Positions 59,332 to 62,499 of a stretch of DNA of 64,000 nucleotides are shown here, piece after piece. Numbering within the stretch: the first letter of the stretch is position 1; each line of letters opens with the position of its first letter. Origin of the DNA: Prochilodus magdalenae. Lineage: Eukaryota; Chordata; Actinopteri; Characiformes; Prochilodontidae. Made by a program: the position numbers and the translations under genes. The notes beneath the pieces are model-generated. The model saw only the letters and a list, made by a program, of their open reading frames with translations. It ran no database searches and was not told the DNA's origin. The stretch is taken from the NCBI GenBank assembly GCA_024036415.1, contig JAMWET010003135.1, positions 124,001-188,000 of the forward strand. Reading direction: 5' to 3'.

Positions 59332-60507
59332 GACCGTGGACCCTCCACAGTGATCTGTCAGAGGGCAGCTGAGGGGAGTGGTCTGTCAGTGGGCAGCTGA
59401 GTGGGGTGATCTGTCAGTGAGCAGCTGAGTGGAGTGGTCTATCTGAGAGAAGCTGTATGGAGTGGTCTATCGGTGGGCAGCTGAGGGGAGTGGTCTGTCA
59501 GTGGGCAGCTGAGTGGAGTGATCTGTCTAAGGGCAGCTGGGTGGAGTGATCTGTCTAAGGGCAGCTGGGTGGAGTGATCTGTCTAAGGGCAGCTGGGTGG
59601 AGTGGTCTGTCAGAGAGAAGCTGAGTTGAGTGGTCTGTCTGAAGGCAGCTGAGTGGAGTGATCTGTCTAAGGGCAGCTGAGTGGAGTGATCTGTCTAAGG
59701 GCAGCTGTGTGGAGGGGTCTGTCAGGGGGCAGATGAGTTGAGCGGTCTGTCATGGGGCAGGTGAGTTGAGTGTCCTATAAGGGGGCAGATGAGTTAAGTT
59801 GTCTGTCACAGGGCAGATGAGTTGAGTGGTCTGTCACAGGGCAAATGAGTGGAGTGATCTGTCACGGGGCAAATGAGTGGAATGGTCTGTCAGTGGGCAG
59901 CTGAGTGGAGTGGTCTGTCAGGGGGCAAATGAGTGGAATGGTCTGTCAGTGGGCAGCTGAGTGGAGTGGTCTGTCAGAGGACGGCCAAGCGAAGTGCTCT
60001 GTCTAAAGAGGGCTGAGTGGCAGCTGAGGGGAGTGGCTGCCAGTGGGCAGCTGAGTGGGGTGATCTGTCAGTGAGCAGCTGTCAGTGGAGTGGTCTGTCT
60101 GAGAGAAGCTGAGTGGAGTGAGTTGTTTGAGGGCAGCTGAGTGGAGTGATCTGTCAGGGGGCAAATGAGTGGAGTGATCTGTCAGGGGGCAGATGAGTGG
60201 AGTGATCTGTCAGGGGGCAAATGAGTGGAGTGATCTGTCAGGGGGCAGATGAGTGGAGTGGTCTGTCAGTGGGCAGCTGAGTGGAGTGGTCTGTCAGTGG
60301 GCAGCTAATGGGGTGATCTGTCAGTGGGCAGCTGAGTGGAAGGGTCTGTCAGAGGACGGCCAATAAAAAAATGTTGGATAATTGCAGATTGTTTATTGTG
60401 TCTCTCTCAGGCCCCTTTGGTGGTAACTGGTGGTCCGCGATGGTTGGGGGAAATGACGTGGGTCAGTGCAGAGGACTCCAAGAACAACTGCATGGTTTAC
60501 AGCAAAG
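22146..60507 (+). CDS. zfpm2: zfpm2 (FOG2), 5' part, join of five exons, incomplete at 3' end
   Basis: Join 22146-22185, 40763-40912, 46212-46313, 55207-55331 and 60411-60507, 514 coding bases. FOG2 is a nuclear zinc-finger cofactor that binds the N-terminal finger of GATA factors, notably GATA4, and recruits NuRD and CtBP; it acts in heart, gonad and diaphragm development (known of the family). Seen here: the N-terminal repression motif ([11 protein letters not shown]), an acidic linker, [31 protein letters not shown] and [12 protein letters not shown]. All junctions are GT/AG and the phases agree. Exon 3 and exon 4 lengths fit human ZFPM2 as I recall it, and these blocks fit FOG2 far better than FOG1. 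The zinc-finger exons lie beyond the window. Introns are 18577, 5299, 8893 and 5079 bases. Teleost copy a or b is undecided. Confidence 0.93.
22320..22447. mobile_element. Near-perfect hairpin MITE (family F) in intron 1
   Basis: Two arms of about 57 bases (22320-22376 and 22390-22447) are inverted complements with about six mismatches and a loop of about 12 bases. The arm core is CCGTTCCACCTTAAATGGTG then CAGCAGTTACATTCTGG. It starts 135 bases after the exon 1 donor, so the zfpm2 pre-mRNA can fold it into a long stem. The family is shared with 15725-15850 and 56190-56276. This copy is the least diverged. Confidence 0.85.
22450..23040. promoter_or_regulatory. CpG- and ACGTG-rich intron start
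   Basis: Alternating purine-pyrimidine, CpG-containing words are dense (TGTGCACGCGGG, GTGCGTGCGCGTGCGTC, CACGCGCGCATATG). CACGTG or ACGTG occurs at about 22479, 22808, 22894 and 22956. It may be the downstream shore of the promoter CpG island. Function unproven. Confidence 0.35.
23041..24269. other. Intron 1 spacer
   Basis: AT-rich unique sequence with a TTGCAATT-rich patch at about 23100-23410 (GATTGCAATTAATTGCGATT). No exon is recognised. Confidence 0.4.
24270..24940. promoter_or_regulatory. Candidate enhancer: GATA-site cluster in zfpm2 intron 1
   Basis: Thirteen GATAA/GATAG cores on either strand within 648 bases: 24290 (rev), 24374, 24427, 24437, 24449, 24527, 24582, 24644, 24655, 24750, 24846, 24884 (rev) and 24933 (rev). 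About 2.5 are expected by chance at equal base use. The surrounding sequence is unique, GC-balanced and includes CATTAATTTG. As FOG proteins are GATA cofactors, a GATA-driven enhancer inside the gene is a plausible feedback element. Function and conservation are inferred. Confidence 0.55.
25140..25510 (+). repeat. Dispersed family B copy (reference copy)
   Basis: About 370 bp. Words in order: GACACCAGTGAATCTACACA, GGAATGTTGATGATGGGAAA, TCTGGAAAACCTG, ATGTATCCCTCCACCATGAA, TGGAGTTTAAGGCTGAAATC, GTCTCAGACATCAGACAGTG, TATTCATAACCATCTCAT, GTGAGGGAGCTTTTAGAGG, TGGTTCCATTCACCACCACT and TTCACACCAAACCACTC. At least eight copies or fragments lie in the window in both orientations. No coding capacity; class unknown, perhaps a non-autonomous DNA transposon. 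Confidence 0.8.
25511..26299. other. Intron 1 spacer, AT-rich
   Basis: AT-rich unique DNA (25860-25990 is nearly all A and T). Nothing is recognised. Confidence 0.4.
26300..26830 (+). pseudogene. Decayed Tc1/mariner-type transposase fragment
   Basis: At 26706-26777 the + strand reads [20 protein letters not shown] followed by WRL and a stop. SPDLNPxEHLWDEL is the third catalytic (Glu) block of Tc1/IS630 transposases. Upstream sequence (TTGACCAATCACGCTTCTCC, TGACTGCATTGTGCCAAGTG) belongs to the same relic but has lost its frame. Not functional. Confidence 0.75.
26831..27519. other. Intron 1 spacer with (TA)n run
   Basis: AT-rich, with a TATATATA run at about 27294-27372. No exon is seen. Confidence 0.5.
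27520..27745 (+). repeat. Dispersed family A, truncated copy
   Basis: GAAGACATCAAACTGTAAAA, CCACCTTAAACACC, GGAACTTTACAGGAGGAGGA, GGTATAGAACAAGGTTTA, AGCAGGTTTGGAGCAGGTCT and GGTCTGTCCATCATG match, in order, the interior of the full element at 46895-47341. The termini are missing here. Confidence 0.8.
27820..28770. mobile_element. Tandem cluster of related AGAACC/GGTTCT hairpin elements
   Basis: Dense inverted words (TAGAACCA and TGGTTCT; AGAACCC and GGGTTCT) through the whole stretch. Related ends recur: TTTGAAGAGTGTGG (27960), TTTTTTAAAGTGT (about 28314), TTTTTTAAGAGTGTGG (about 28587) and TTATTAAGAGTGTGG (about 28757). This suggests three or four tandem insertions or duplications of one short palindromic element. 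A (TA)n run lies at 28388-28425. Confidence 0.65.
28775..29115. promoter_or_regulatory. Candidate conserved non-coding block in intron 1
   Basis: Unique sequence starting sharply after the repeat cluster, with GTATGATAATTTATTTC, CCCCTATCAGGG, CCGTTTTGATTAAC and GCGCAATATGAAG. Texture suggests a conserved intronic element. Not tested. Confidence 0.3.
29395..29920. repeat. Two degenerate tandem repeats
   Basis: 29395-29600: about four copies of a 60-70-base unit containing TTGGAACATTG and GTAAGGATTTGA. 29600-29920: loose copies of a unit of about 30 bases with GTCTCTGAGGTG, CCCTGGGATGCTGG and AGTCTGAG, related in wording to the repeat at 31386-31650. Confidence 0.65.
30071..30333. mobile_element. 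MITE family G with about 25-bp terminal inverted repeats
   Basis: 5' end TATATCGTCGCTGTCCAAAG and 3' end CTTTGGACAGCGACGATAT are inverted complements continuing for about 25 bases. The 260-base element has no coding capacity. A second, inverted copy lies at 32625-32815. Short length and exact terminal repeats suggest a fairly recent non-autonomous insertion. Confidence 0.85.
30334..31039. other. Intron 1 spacer
   Basis: Unique mixed sequence, nothing recognised. Confidence 0.4.
31040..31815 (+). pseudogene. Tc1/mariner-like element relic, internally replaced
   Basis: 5' part: CACTTTATTAGGAACACCTG, TTGGTGAGATAGCTGGTGCC, CAGACAGTCTG, then GAGAGGTCAGGAGAGGATGC and CCCAGACTGGTTCCAGCTGA. 3' part: GTCAACATGGACCAGAATCC, AATGTTTCCAGCATCTTG, GAATCCATGCCAGGAAGAA and GTGTTCCTAATGAAG. 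These are the two ends of a common fish Tc1-type element. The catalytic middle is gone, and 31386-31650 holds a tandem repeat in its place. The inverted ends (ATTAGGAACAC and GTGTTCCTAAT) are still readable. Confidence 0.8.
31386..31650. repeat. Tandem repeat of about 30 bp nested in the Tc1 relic
   Basis: Eight or so loose copies of AGTCTCTGGGATGCTAGTCT followed by GAGTCCA-type sequence. The repeat replaces the transposase middle of the surrounding element and is similar to 29600-29920. Confidence 0.75.
31816..32264. other. Intron 1 spacer
   Basis: Unique mixed sequence. No exon is recognised. Confidence 0.4.
32265..32550 (-). repeat. Dispersed family J, minus copy
   Basis: Reverse complement of 55555-55830: GTAACTAGCGTAGCTAAC, GGGCGGAGCTTATTTACACA, TAGTCTGTTTCCA, TAAACCAGCCAATCACAGCA, ACTTATGAGCTCACCAAG and ACAAAGTCACATACC occur in both. 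It carries a CCAAT box. No coding capacity. Confidence 0.8.
32625..32815 (-). mobile_element. MITE family G, second copy (inverted, diverged)
   Basis: GATATCGTTGCTGTCCAA at the left and TTTGGACAGTGACGATATA at the right, with an interior (TTGACTTCCATTCAAATGAA, ATGAGGTTTTTGCA) matching the other copy in opposite orientation. Confidence 0.8.
32816..33694. other. Intron 1 spacer with a possible conserved stretch at 33290-33440
   Basis: 33290-33440 is unique and mixed (AATTACGCCGAGGAGTGCGC, GAGCTTTAATTATTATAGG, GTCGGCAGCGCGG), suggestive of regulatory DNA. The rest shows nothing. Confidence 0.3.
33695..34330 (+). pseudogene. Family C, longest IS630/Tc1-like relic
   Basis: Shares the family C words to about 33955 (ATCTTCAGTGATGAGTCCCA, the FSDES block). 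It then continues with GACACTATTAGGAACCTCAA, CAACTCGACGTCTGGCATG and GCCAATAGCACTGCAATCCC, which look like the 3' part of the same transposase gene. Many stops and gaps. Confidence 0.55.
34331..35942. other. Intron 1 spacer with repeat scraps
   Basis: 34620-34745 carries the end of family D (CTGAAGTTACTACCACCTTA). 35570-35612 has a family B scrap (CATTAGGCAGCGTGTTCATA). 35770-35812 is a short CT-rich run. No exon is recognised. Confidence 0.5.
35943..35980. repeat. (AC)19 microsatellite
   Basis: Perfect dinucleotide run. Confidence 0.98.
36060..36715 (+). repeat. Polypurine tract, purines on + strand
   Basis: About 655 bases of GGA/GAA-type sequence with few pyrimidines, in loose units of GAGGAGGAATGAAG. 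The long Ser/Leu/Phe open frames on the minus strand are by-products. Confidence 0.95.
36716..37060. promoter_or_regulatory. Candidate conserved non-coding block between purine tracts
   Basis: Unique island between two polypurine tracts with CAGATTGAATTAGCTCAGG, TGTAATTAGGGC, GCATGAAATTAGCACC and CATGCGGAGCGTTCC. The contrast with the repetitive flanks makes it a reasonable enhancer candidate. Confidence 0.35.
37110..37915 (+). repeat. Polypurine tract, purines on + strand
   Basis: About 800 bases, A-richer than its neighbour (GAGAAAAAGAAAAAGACG type), with scattered C and T. No coding sense. Confidence 0.93.
37916..38985 (+). pseudogene. Tc1/IS630-type transposase relic with internal duplication
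   Basis: At 38421-38495 the + strand reads [16 protein letters not shown] then FKEHSGDV and a stop. QQDNAPxH is the block with the second catalytic Asp region of Tc1-like enzymes. Around it, words recur within the relic: CAxGATGCxTCGCTTCAA-like at 38550 and 38785, and GTAGCCTGCACGTTCGGCCC at 38504 against GTGGCCTGCAGGTTTGGCC at 38740. This indicates an internal duplication. Upstream (38150-38300) is the same element without frame. Confidence 0.65.
39000..39310. promoter_or_regulatory. Candidate conserved non-coding block with octamer
   Basis: Unique AT-rich but ordered sequence containing a perfect octamer ATGCAAAT (39188-39195) next to CATTAAT, and GGAAATTAATCAAAC. It lies 1.5 kb upstream of exon 2. 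Confidence 0.3.
39650..39970 (+). repeat. Family C copy
   Basis: GCCGCACAGATAGCTGCACC, CTGACTGACCCAACAGCCAC, GACTGCAGACATTCAGTGAG, GACGCAGGACTACATGC and GTCATCTTCAGTGACGAGTT, in the order of the copy at 17980-18415. Confidence 0.75.
40195..40615 (-). repeat. Family D copy, minus orientation
   Basis: Reverse complement of 10850-11350: GGGGCTGTAAATACCTGT, GTGACTGCATGTGGGCGTGC, CAAAGACCATAGTGTGAGG, AAGTAGCTGAATCTGCAG, GAAGGCATCCACCAAATCTG and CTTGTCCAGTCCATGCCAAA. It ends about 150 bases before exon 2. Confidence 0.8.
40763..40912 (+). CDS. zfpm2: zfpm2 exon 2
   Basis: Acceptor TTTTGTTGCTCAG, donor GTGAGC. With one base from exon 1 the first codon is CGA (Arg); the exon then encodes 49 residues from [13 protein letters not shown] to DEDTSRK plus one base (phase 1). 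It is acidic, with [13 protein letters not shown] and [13 protein letters not shown]. In human FOG2 the matching exon is similar in length and also acidic, but sequence conservation is low, so the call rests on splice phase, open frame and position. No domain is known here; it is a flexible acidic linker after the NuRD-binding peptide. Confidence 0.85.
41040..41215 (+). repeat. Dispersed family I copy
   Basis: GTACCTTTAAGACAGATATA, CTCCTGATTGGCTTTGG, GGACTGAAACTG and CTTGTGACATCACAAACC, in the family I order. It lies 130 bases after exon 2. Confidence 0.7.
41345..41560. repeat. Family A-like terminus and spacer
   Basis: GTCAAAAGTTCGGGGACACC resembles the terminal repeat of family A (46895-47341). 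The interior that follows is not clearly related. Possibly a relative with the same ends. Confidence 0.45.
41680..41896 (+). mobile_element. tRNA-derived SINE
   Basis: The head has an RNA polymerase III A box (TAGCTCAGTGG, 41689-41699) and B box (GGTTCGAAGCC, 41748-41758) at tRNA-like spacing. The tail is GTCGCTCTGGATAAGAGCGT then CAGCTAAATGCCGTAAATGT, a 3' end that fish SINEs share with an L2-type LINE partner, finishing in TAAATG repeats. About 217 bases, close to a full-length fish SINE. Not a tRNA gene, as the 3' half of the tRNA fold is absent. Confidence 0.88.
42060..42300 (+). repeat. Family B copy
   Basis: CATGTATCCCTCCACCATGA, GGAGTTTAAGGCTAAAATC, CAGACATCAGGCAGTGTATT, GAGGGAGCTTTTGGAGGTGG and TGGTTCCATTCACCACC, in order. 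Confidence 0.85.
42301..42929. other. Intron 2 spacer
   Basis: Unique AT-leaning DNA. Nothing is recognised. Confidence 0.4.
42930..43720. promoter_or_regulatory. Candidate conserved non-coding / CpG-containing block in intron 2
   Basis: GC- and CpG-richer than the rest of the intron (GGCGTGCGCGCCCTCGGGGG, GGCCCGCGGCCGTCTGG, ACAGCGCGACGCGTTCGG), with TTCAATTATAGCGCG and GATCACGTAATTGC. Short open frames exist, but none with convincing splice sites or protein homology. It could be an alternative promoter or enhancer. Confidence 0.35.
43721..45654. other. Intron 2 spacer
   Basis: 44800-45110 looks unique and possibly conserved (GCTTAATTAAGGAATC, CTGTAATTAAACATTTCC). 45160-45195 is CT-rich. 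Otherwise undistinguished, no exon. Confidence 0.35.
45655..46030 (-). repeat. Family B copy, minus orientation
   Basis: ACCTCTAAAAGCTCCCTCAC, AGAAAGTTACTACATGAGGT, GGTTGTGAATACGC, GATTTCAGCCTTAAACTCCA, TTCATGGTGGAGGGATACAT, TTTTCCATCATCAACATTCC and GTGTAGGTTCACTGGTGG. Near full length, ending about 180 bases before exon 3. Confidence 0.88.
46212..46313 (+). CDS. zfpm2: zfpm2 exon 3
   Basis: Acceptor GTGTTGAACAG, donor GTAAGT. Encodes, after a Gly codon shared with exon 2, [20 protein letters not shown] then [13 protein letters not shown] plus one base (phase 1). The C-terminal DWDGPG is identical to human FOG2 as I recall it, and the exon length (34 codons) agrees. The rest is a diverged acidic, Gly-rich linker. 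Confidence 0.9.
46314..46894. other. Intron 3 spacer
   Basis: Unique, AT-leaning sequence with no recognised motif. Confidence 0.4.
46895..47341 (+). mobile_element. Family A, complete non-autonomous element with inverted ends
   Basis: About 447 bases. The left end GAGTCAAAAGCTTGGACC and the right end GTACCCAAACTTTTGACT are inverted complements (GTCAAAAGTTTGG-type). The interior matches 27520-27745 over about 190 bases. No coding capacity. Ends and size fit a Tc1-like MITE (inference). Confidence 0.8.
47342..47480 (+). repeat. Family I copy abutting family A
   Basis: GGACATATGTAAATGAGCTC, CGCTCTGATTGGCTACC and, further on, a second ATATGTAAATGAG. Confidence 0.6.
47635..47845. promoter_or_regulatory. 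Candidate conserved non-coding block
   Basis: Unique sequence with CAGCATAATTATAGCAGG, GCTTATTAAGCC, CGGCCCTTATCTGCC and TCATCACGGC, flanked by repeats and a CT-run (47853-47892). Confidence 0.3.
47846..48689. other. Intron 3 spacer
   Basis: CT-run at the left, then unique AT-leaning DNA. Nothing is recognised. Confidence 0.4.
48690..48990 (+). repeat. Family B copy, internally deleted
   Basis: CAACAGTAAACCTACACGTG, GGAATGTTGATGATGGGAAA, ATCTGGAAAACCTG, then directly GTATTCATAACCATCTCATG, GTGAGGGAGCTTTTAAAAGA and TGGTTCCATTCACCACCAC. The middle (the ATCCCTCCACCATGAATGG part) is missing. Confidence 0.8.
49000..49375. repeat. Family I fragment, MITE G-like remnant and (TA)n
   Basis: GACTGATATATGTAAATTAG and TGTTCTGATTGGGCTG at 49029-49062. 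AAAATCAACAAAAAATAGAGG and AAGCAACGATATA at 49255-49302 resemble the end of family G. A (TA)n run follows at 49330-49372. Confidence 0.5.
49376..49934. other. Intron 3 spacer
   Basis: Nothing recognised. Confidence 0.4.
49935..50130. promoter_or_regulatory. Candidate conserved non-coding block
   Basis: Unique sequence with TTCAATTAGGCCG, CATATTAATCATC, GCCGTTAATTAAAGCCG, GGCGGATAAAGACG and CTGTTTATCAGCCG. Two GATA cores and a TTAATTAA core lie close together. Confidence 0.35.
50310..50665. repeat. 42-43-bp tandem repeat derived from a transposon end
   Basis: Starts with CTGGCCACTTTATTAGAAAC, the terminus of a Tc1-type element, then about six copies of CAAGGTAGGTGTTTC followed by CAATAAAGTGGCCAGT at 42-43-base spacing (50411, 50454, 50496 and onward). 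AATAAAGTGGCCAGT is itself the inverted complement of that terminus. Confidence 0.75.
50666..51107. other. Intron 3 spacer
   Basis: Unique mixed sequence. No exon is recognised. Confidence 0.4.
51108..51475 (+). repeat. Polypurine tract, purines on + strand
   Basis: AGAGAGAGACAGAGAGAGGG at the left, grading into A-rich AGAGAAGAAAAATG sequence. Confidence 0.93.
51476..51654. other. Intron 3 spacer
   Basis: Short unique stretch between repeats. Confidence 0.4.
51655..52078 (+). repeat. G-rich GGTGGT/GGGGTGG repeat
   Basis: GTGGTGGCAGTGATGGTTGT followed by GGGGGTGGGGTGGTGGAT recurs three to four times at the right. The left part is a loose GGT/GGC repeat. Clusters of GGGG and GGG runs on the sense strand could form G-quadruplexes in DNA or RNA. 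Confidence 0.88.
52150..52835 (+). repeat. Polypurine tract including perfect (AG)25
   Basis: 52251-52300 is an uninterrupted AG dinucleotide run. Up to 52835 follows GAAAAGAGAG/GGGAAAG-type sequence. Open frames on the minus strand are Ser/Leu/Phe by-products. Confidence 0.96.
52836..54078 (+). repeat. 48-bp minisatellite, degenerate at the left
   Basis: From about 53200, roughly 18 copies of a 48-base unit made of GCACTGTAGGAGTGAGAGGA and GTTAGTGGAGCTACAGGATG then AGTTCGAG, with variants carrying an extra GCGAGAGGAGTTA-type piece. 52900-53200 holds shorter GAGGAGCTAGAGGAG-type precursors. The minus strand is open for 261 codons with a 16-residue period, because 48 is divisible by 3. This is not a gene. 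Confidence 0.95.
54080..54310 (-). repeat. Family C copy, minus orientation
   Basis: GTGTGCATGTAGTCCTG, GTGTAGCCGTCTGCCAATGG, CACTAACAGGATGACCCATG, CATGTCTCACAATGTCAAAC and TGGGTGCAGCTATTC, the reverse complement of family C. Confidence 0.75.
54311..54589 (-). repeat. Family I-related copy
   Basis: Contains TTTTGTGATGTCACAAATC, the inverted TGTGACATCACAA palindrome of family I, and ends TGGGCCCTTTAA. A (TA)n run is at 54353-54370. Confidence 0.5.
54590..54905 (+). repeat. Family E copy
   Basis: TTCATCTTCTACGCTGCTTA, CATTGGGCAGAAGGCAGGAA, TTATCTCCAGTTCAG, GAGGAAACCCACACAGACAC and AGCGACAGCGCTACTAACCA, in family order. Confidence 0.8.
54920..55035 (+). repeat. Family B fragment
   Basis: ACTTTCTGTGAGGGAGCTGT, TTCCATTCACCACCACTGTG and TTTACATC. 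Only the 3' third of the family is present. Confidence 0.75.
55207..55331 (+). CDS. zfpm2: zfpm2 exon 4
   Basis: Acceptor TGTGTTTTTTGCAG, donor GTAAGA. A Gly codon is completed across the junction, then [31 protein letters not shown] and [10 protein letters not shown], ending in phase 0. [13 protein letters not shown] is near identical to FOG2 as I recall it and differs from FOG1, which has a LATGLSWGPF-type sequence. This is the best paralog evidence. The block belongs to the PR/SET-like N-terminal region of FOG proteins; its function is poorly known. Confidence 0.95.
55400..55554. other. Intron 4 spacer, family A-like terminus
   Basis: CATCAGAAGTTTGGGGACAC resembles family A ends. Otherwise unrecognised. 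Confidence 0.35.
55555..55830 (+). repeat. Family J copy
   Basis: GGTATGTGACTTTGTTCCC, ACCATTTCCACCCTATGATC, GGTGAGCTCATCAATAATTA, GCTCTGATTGGCTGGTTTAC, GAAACAGACTAAATAAAATG, GTGTAAATAAGCTCCGCCCT and AGCTATGCTAGTTACTTGG. Inverted partner at 32265-32550. Confidence 0.8.
55831..56189. other. Intron 4 spacer
   Basis: Nothing recognised. Confidence 0.4.
56190..56276. mobile_element. Palindromic MITE, family F
   Basis: TTCTGTTCCACCTTAAATGG then TGCTGCAGTTACATCTAGC, mirrored by GCTGCAGTATTTAAGGCGGA then GCGGAACA. Confidence 0.8.
56277..56969. other. Intron 4 spacer with family I scrap
   Basis: 56575-56620 (CAGAGCTCATTTACATATAT, CAGTCTTAAAGGGACAG) is an inverted family I end. 56640-56770 is CT-rich (CTCCTCTAGCTCC words). 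No exon. Confidence 0.5.
56970..57355 (+). repeat. Short GA runs around a unique core
   Basis: (GA) runs on the + strand at about 56977-57006, 57124-57182 and 57318-57352, with unique DNA between. No gene. Confidence 0.85.
57356..58084. other. Intron 4 spacer
   Basis: Mixed sequence. No exon or named repeat. Confidence 0.4.
58085..58815 (+). repeat. Polypurine tract, purines on + strand
   Basis: GAGAGAAGGATGAGGAGAGG-type sequence to 58815, interrupted at about 58165-58230 by a unique piece (GGCCCAAACAGCACGGGCAC). Very long Ser/Leu/Phe frames on the minus strand are by-products. Confidence 0.94.
58816..59288. other. Intron 4 spacer
   Basis: Unique mixed sequence with a few short open frames and no splice-site support. 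Confidence 0.35.
59289..59328. repeat. (CA)20 microsatellite
   Basis: Uninterrupted CA dinucleotide run, directly left of the 28-bp minisatellite. Confidence 0.97.
59345..60362 (+). repeat. 28-bp minisatellite immediately upstream of exon 5
   Basis: About 36 copies of a 28-base unit, GGGCAGCTGAGTGGAGTGAT plus CTGTCAGT or CTGTCTAA, with variants (GGGCAAATGAG, GGGCAGATGAG, GAGAAGCTGAG) clustered in blocks. The last copy ends at about 60362, leaving about 48 bases before the exon 5 acceptor. Confidence 0.95.
60411..60507 (+). CDS. zfpm2: zfpm2 exon 5
   Basis: Acceptor GTGTCTCTCTCAG, donor GTAAGT. Phase 0 start: [32 protein letters not shown] plus one base (phase 1). It corresponds to the FOG2 block that I recall as LTAGPKWLLDVTW and DNKNNCIVYSKGG, so NNCxVYSK is kept exactly. 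This is the end of the PR/SET-like region. An upstream AG (60386-60387) lies before the main pyrimidine tract; using it would add 23 bases and shift the frame. Confidence 0.95.
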
Positions 60508-60559
60508 GTAAGTGTCATCCATCCTGTCTGTTTCCACACAGCGCATTACAACCCTTGGT

Positions 60560-60760
60560 CAAGGCACAGTGTTAAAACTTGCACTTGACTGTGGAACCAG
60601 CCTTGTGACTGGAGCATCATGGTTTGGTTCCCAAAGTGCCTTTGAGCACGGTATCTAATCCCAAACTGCTCCCTGGGTGCGGTGCTGTGGATAGGGGTGC
60701 CCACTGCTCTGGGCAAGTGTGCTCTTTGCCCCCTAGAGTATGTGGGTGTCAAACCCGGAA
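60560..60760 (+). repeat. Fish SINE-like dispersed repeat
   Basis: TGGTTTGGTTCCCAAAGTGC, TTTGAGCACGGTATCTAATC, CCAAACTGCTCCCTGGGTGC and CACTGCTCTGGGCAAGTGTG form a string I associate with a common fish retroposon. Single copy here. Class uncertain. Confidence 0.55.
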
Positions 60761-60894
60761 GATAACTGGCAAACGAATTATGATTTTATGATTGTTGATC
60801 GTTGGAGCCTTATTTGAATACCCAGCTAAATGATGTCATACTATAGATGGGTTTGAATCATCCCATGCCCATATGTTTGAGGAACCACGCCCGT

Positions 60895-61500
60895 GCCGAC
60901 ACTTTCTAAGATGAAGCTCGGGTCTCCTCTTAACCGCAGAGCCGCTCTATCAGCCCGTTCCCCTGCTTTACTCTCCCCGTCTCACTGAGCAGGAAGATAA
61001 CTCTTTGTTGGCTTCCCTTTTTCTCTCCACTGACTGTAAAAATGATATTTCTCCTCCGCTTTTTTTTATCCACCGCAGCTTAATTGATTAATCTACTTAC
61101 AGAACATGTGTAAGTTCAGCGGAGAGCGTTTCCCGCTCTTACAAGGAAAAAGACTGGAAGGAAAGAGGAGATTTAAGGGCTATTATCACTCTTTATCAGA
61201 GAACATAGAGAAACAGTGGGGCAGAATAATAGCTCAACATCTCCGGCAATGTCAAATTCCATTATCAGCACAGTCGAACAGCGGCGCGCCCTCGAGGAGG
61301 CTCTTTCTCCGCCAGCGAGCAGCCCTGCTGCGATTGTGTTTAATTAAAAGACAACGCCGATGAACTGAAGGCTTTTCAATAGGAAGTTATTAATGAATTG
61401 ACGGAGGCTGTAATTGATTGGGCAGAGTCACTGGATATCTCCGCAAGTCTACGGCTTCAGCAGACACATCCAGATGGCCGCTGAAGCGAGAGTTTTAGAG
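60895..61500. promoter_or_regulatory. Candidate enhancer in intron 5: GATA and TAAT motifs
   Basis: Six GATA cores in 320 bases: 60947 (rev), 60996, 61076 (rev), 61183 (rev), 61193 (rev) and 61262 (rev), against about 1.3 expected. Homeodomain-type words are also present (TTAATTGATTAATC, GTTTAATTAAAAG, TGTAATTGATTGG). The sequence is unique and compositionally even, as in deeply conserved elements. Confidence 0.5.
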
Positions 61501-62499
61501 CCTGTCCATGATTTGCCTATAAAATATTTGATATCAAATATGACTTTGGTCCCATTTTTGAGGCGAGAGCTCCATGGTTTGCTACAGTGAAGTGCTGAAC
61601 GTTTGGACGCTCCAGTTTTCATCATCTTAAAGATGTTATTTGAAGGCTGATGGGGTTCAAAGGCTTGAAATGAGTTTGTGAGACAAACAGGAATAGCATA
61701 GTTGACGTCAGTATGTGAATTTCCAGCGGAAATAAACTCACTGACGAGACTATTATTAACCCCTTATTGTCTAAAGGCCAATTTATAGTCCAGATGATCA
61801 GTGTGGCGACTGAAGCTGTTAGATGTCTCAGTGGTGCAGGTTTTTTTGCCCTACCCTACTTTGCCTTAGCAGGTGACAGAGTAACAAGCGACCAGTCATT
61901 TACACAACAAGTGAGACGGGCACAGAAAGACAAATCAAGTTCTCTAAACTTCATGCAAATGAATTATGACGTGACATTGTCCTACTAACACGAGGGTCTG
62001 AGATCCCCCCAGATTTAGCTCTTGTACCTTTTTGTTCCTACCAGCATTTGGATCCAGTTCTCAGCAGAAGCTCATACCCACTGTGTCTGCTTTTTCCAGT
62101 CTGTATGATGCATCTTTGTACATAGACATCTGTAGAAAACTGAAGTGTGGAAGGACGTAGCGGATATTGTTGGTGTCTCTGGTGAATTAGGTCACATGAT
62201 AGCTAGCAGTTAGGTTTCCATATAAATGAATTTGTCAGTATTAATTAGTATAGTATTATATAGTATCATAGTATTCCTGGACCTTGCTCATAGCACAAAC
62301 AACTGTGAACACACCCACAAGTGACAAACTTGGGGCGACGTAAGCGCCTTGTGTGAATGTAGGATTAGTCTTGCACCAACACAACAGCAGCACCACACAC
62401 ATCGCTTTAAAAGCCTATCACCACTTTTAATAATGTGTGGTGTTGTGTCTTTCAAGCCTGCACTGCTTCTGTTAACTTTCATTAACTAAGGTAACTAGT
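61501..62499. other. Intron 5 spacer
   Basis: No exon with FOG-like sequence is found (the next expected peptide starts near GQLW). Nothing else is recognised. Confidence 0.4.

Noticed and set aside
22146..60507. Assignment to zfpm1 (FOG1)
   Set aside because: The exon 4 and exon 5 blocks ([19 protein letters not shown]) fit FOG2; FOG1 is strongly different there as I recall it.
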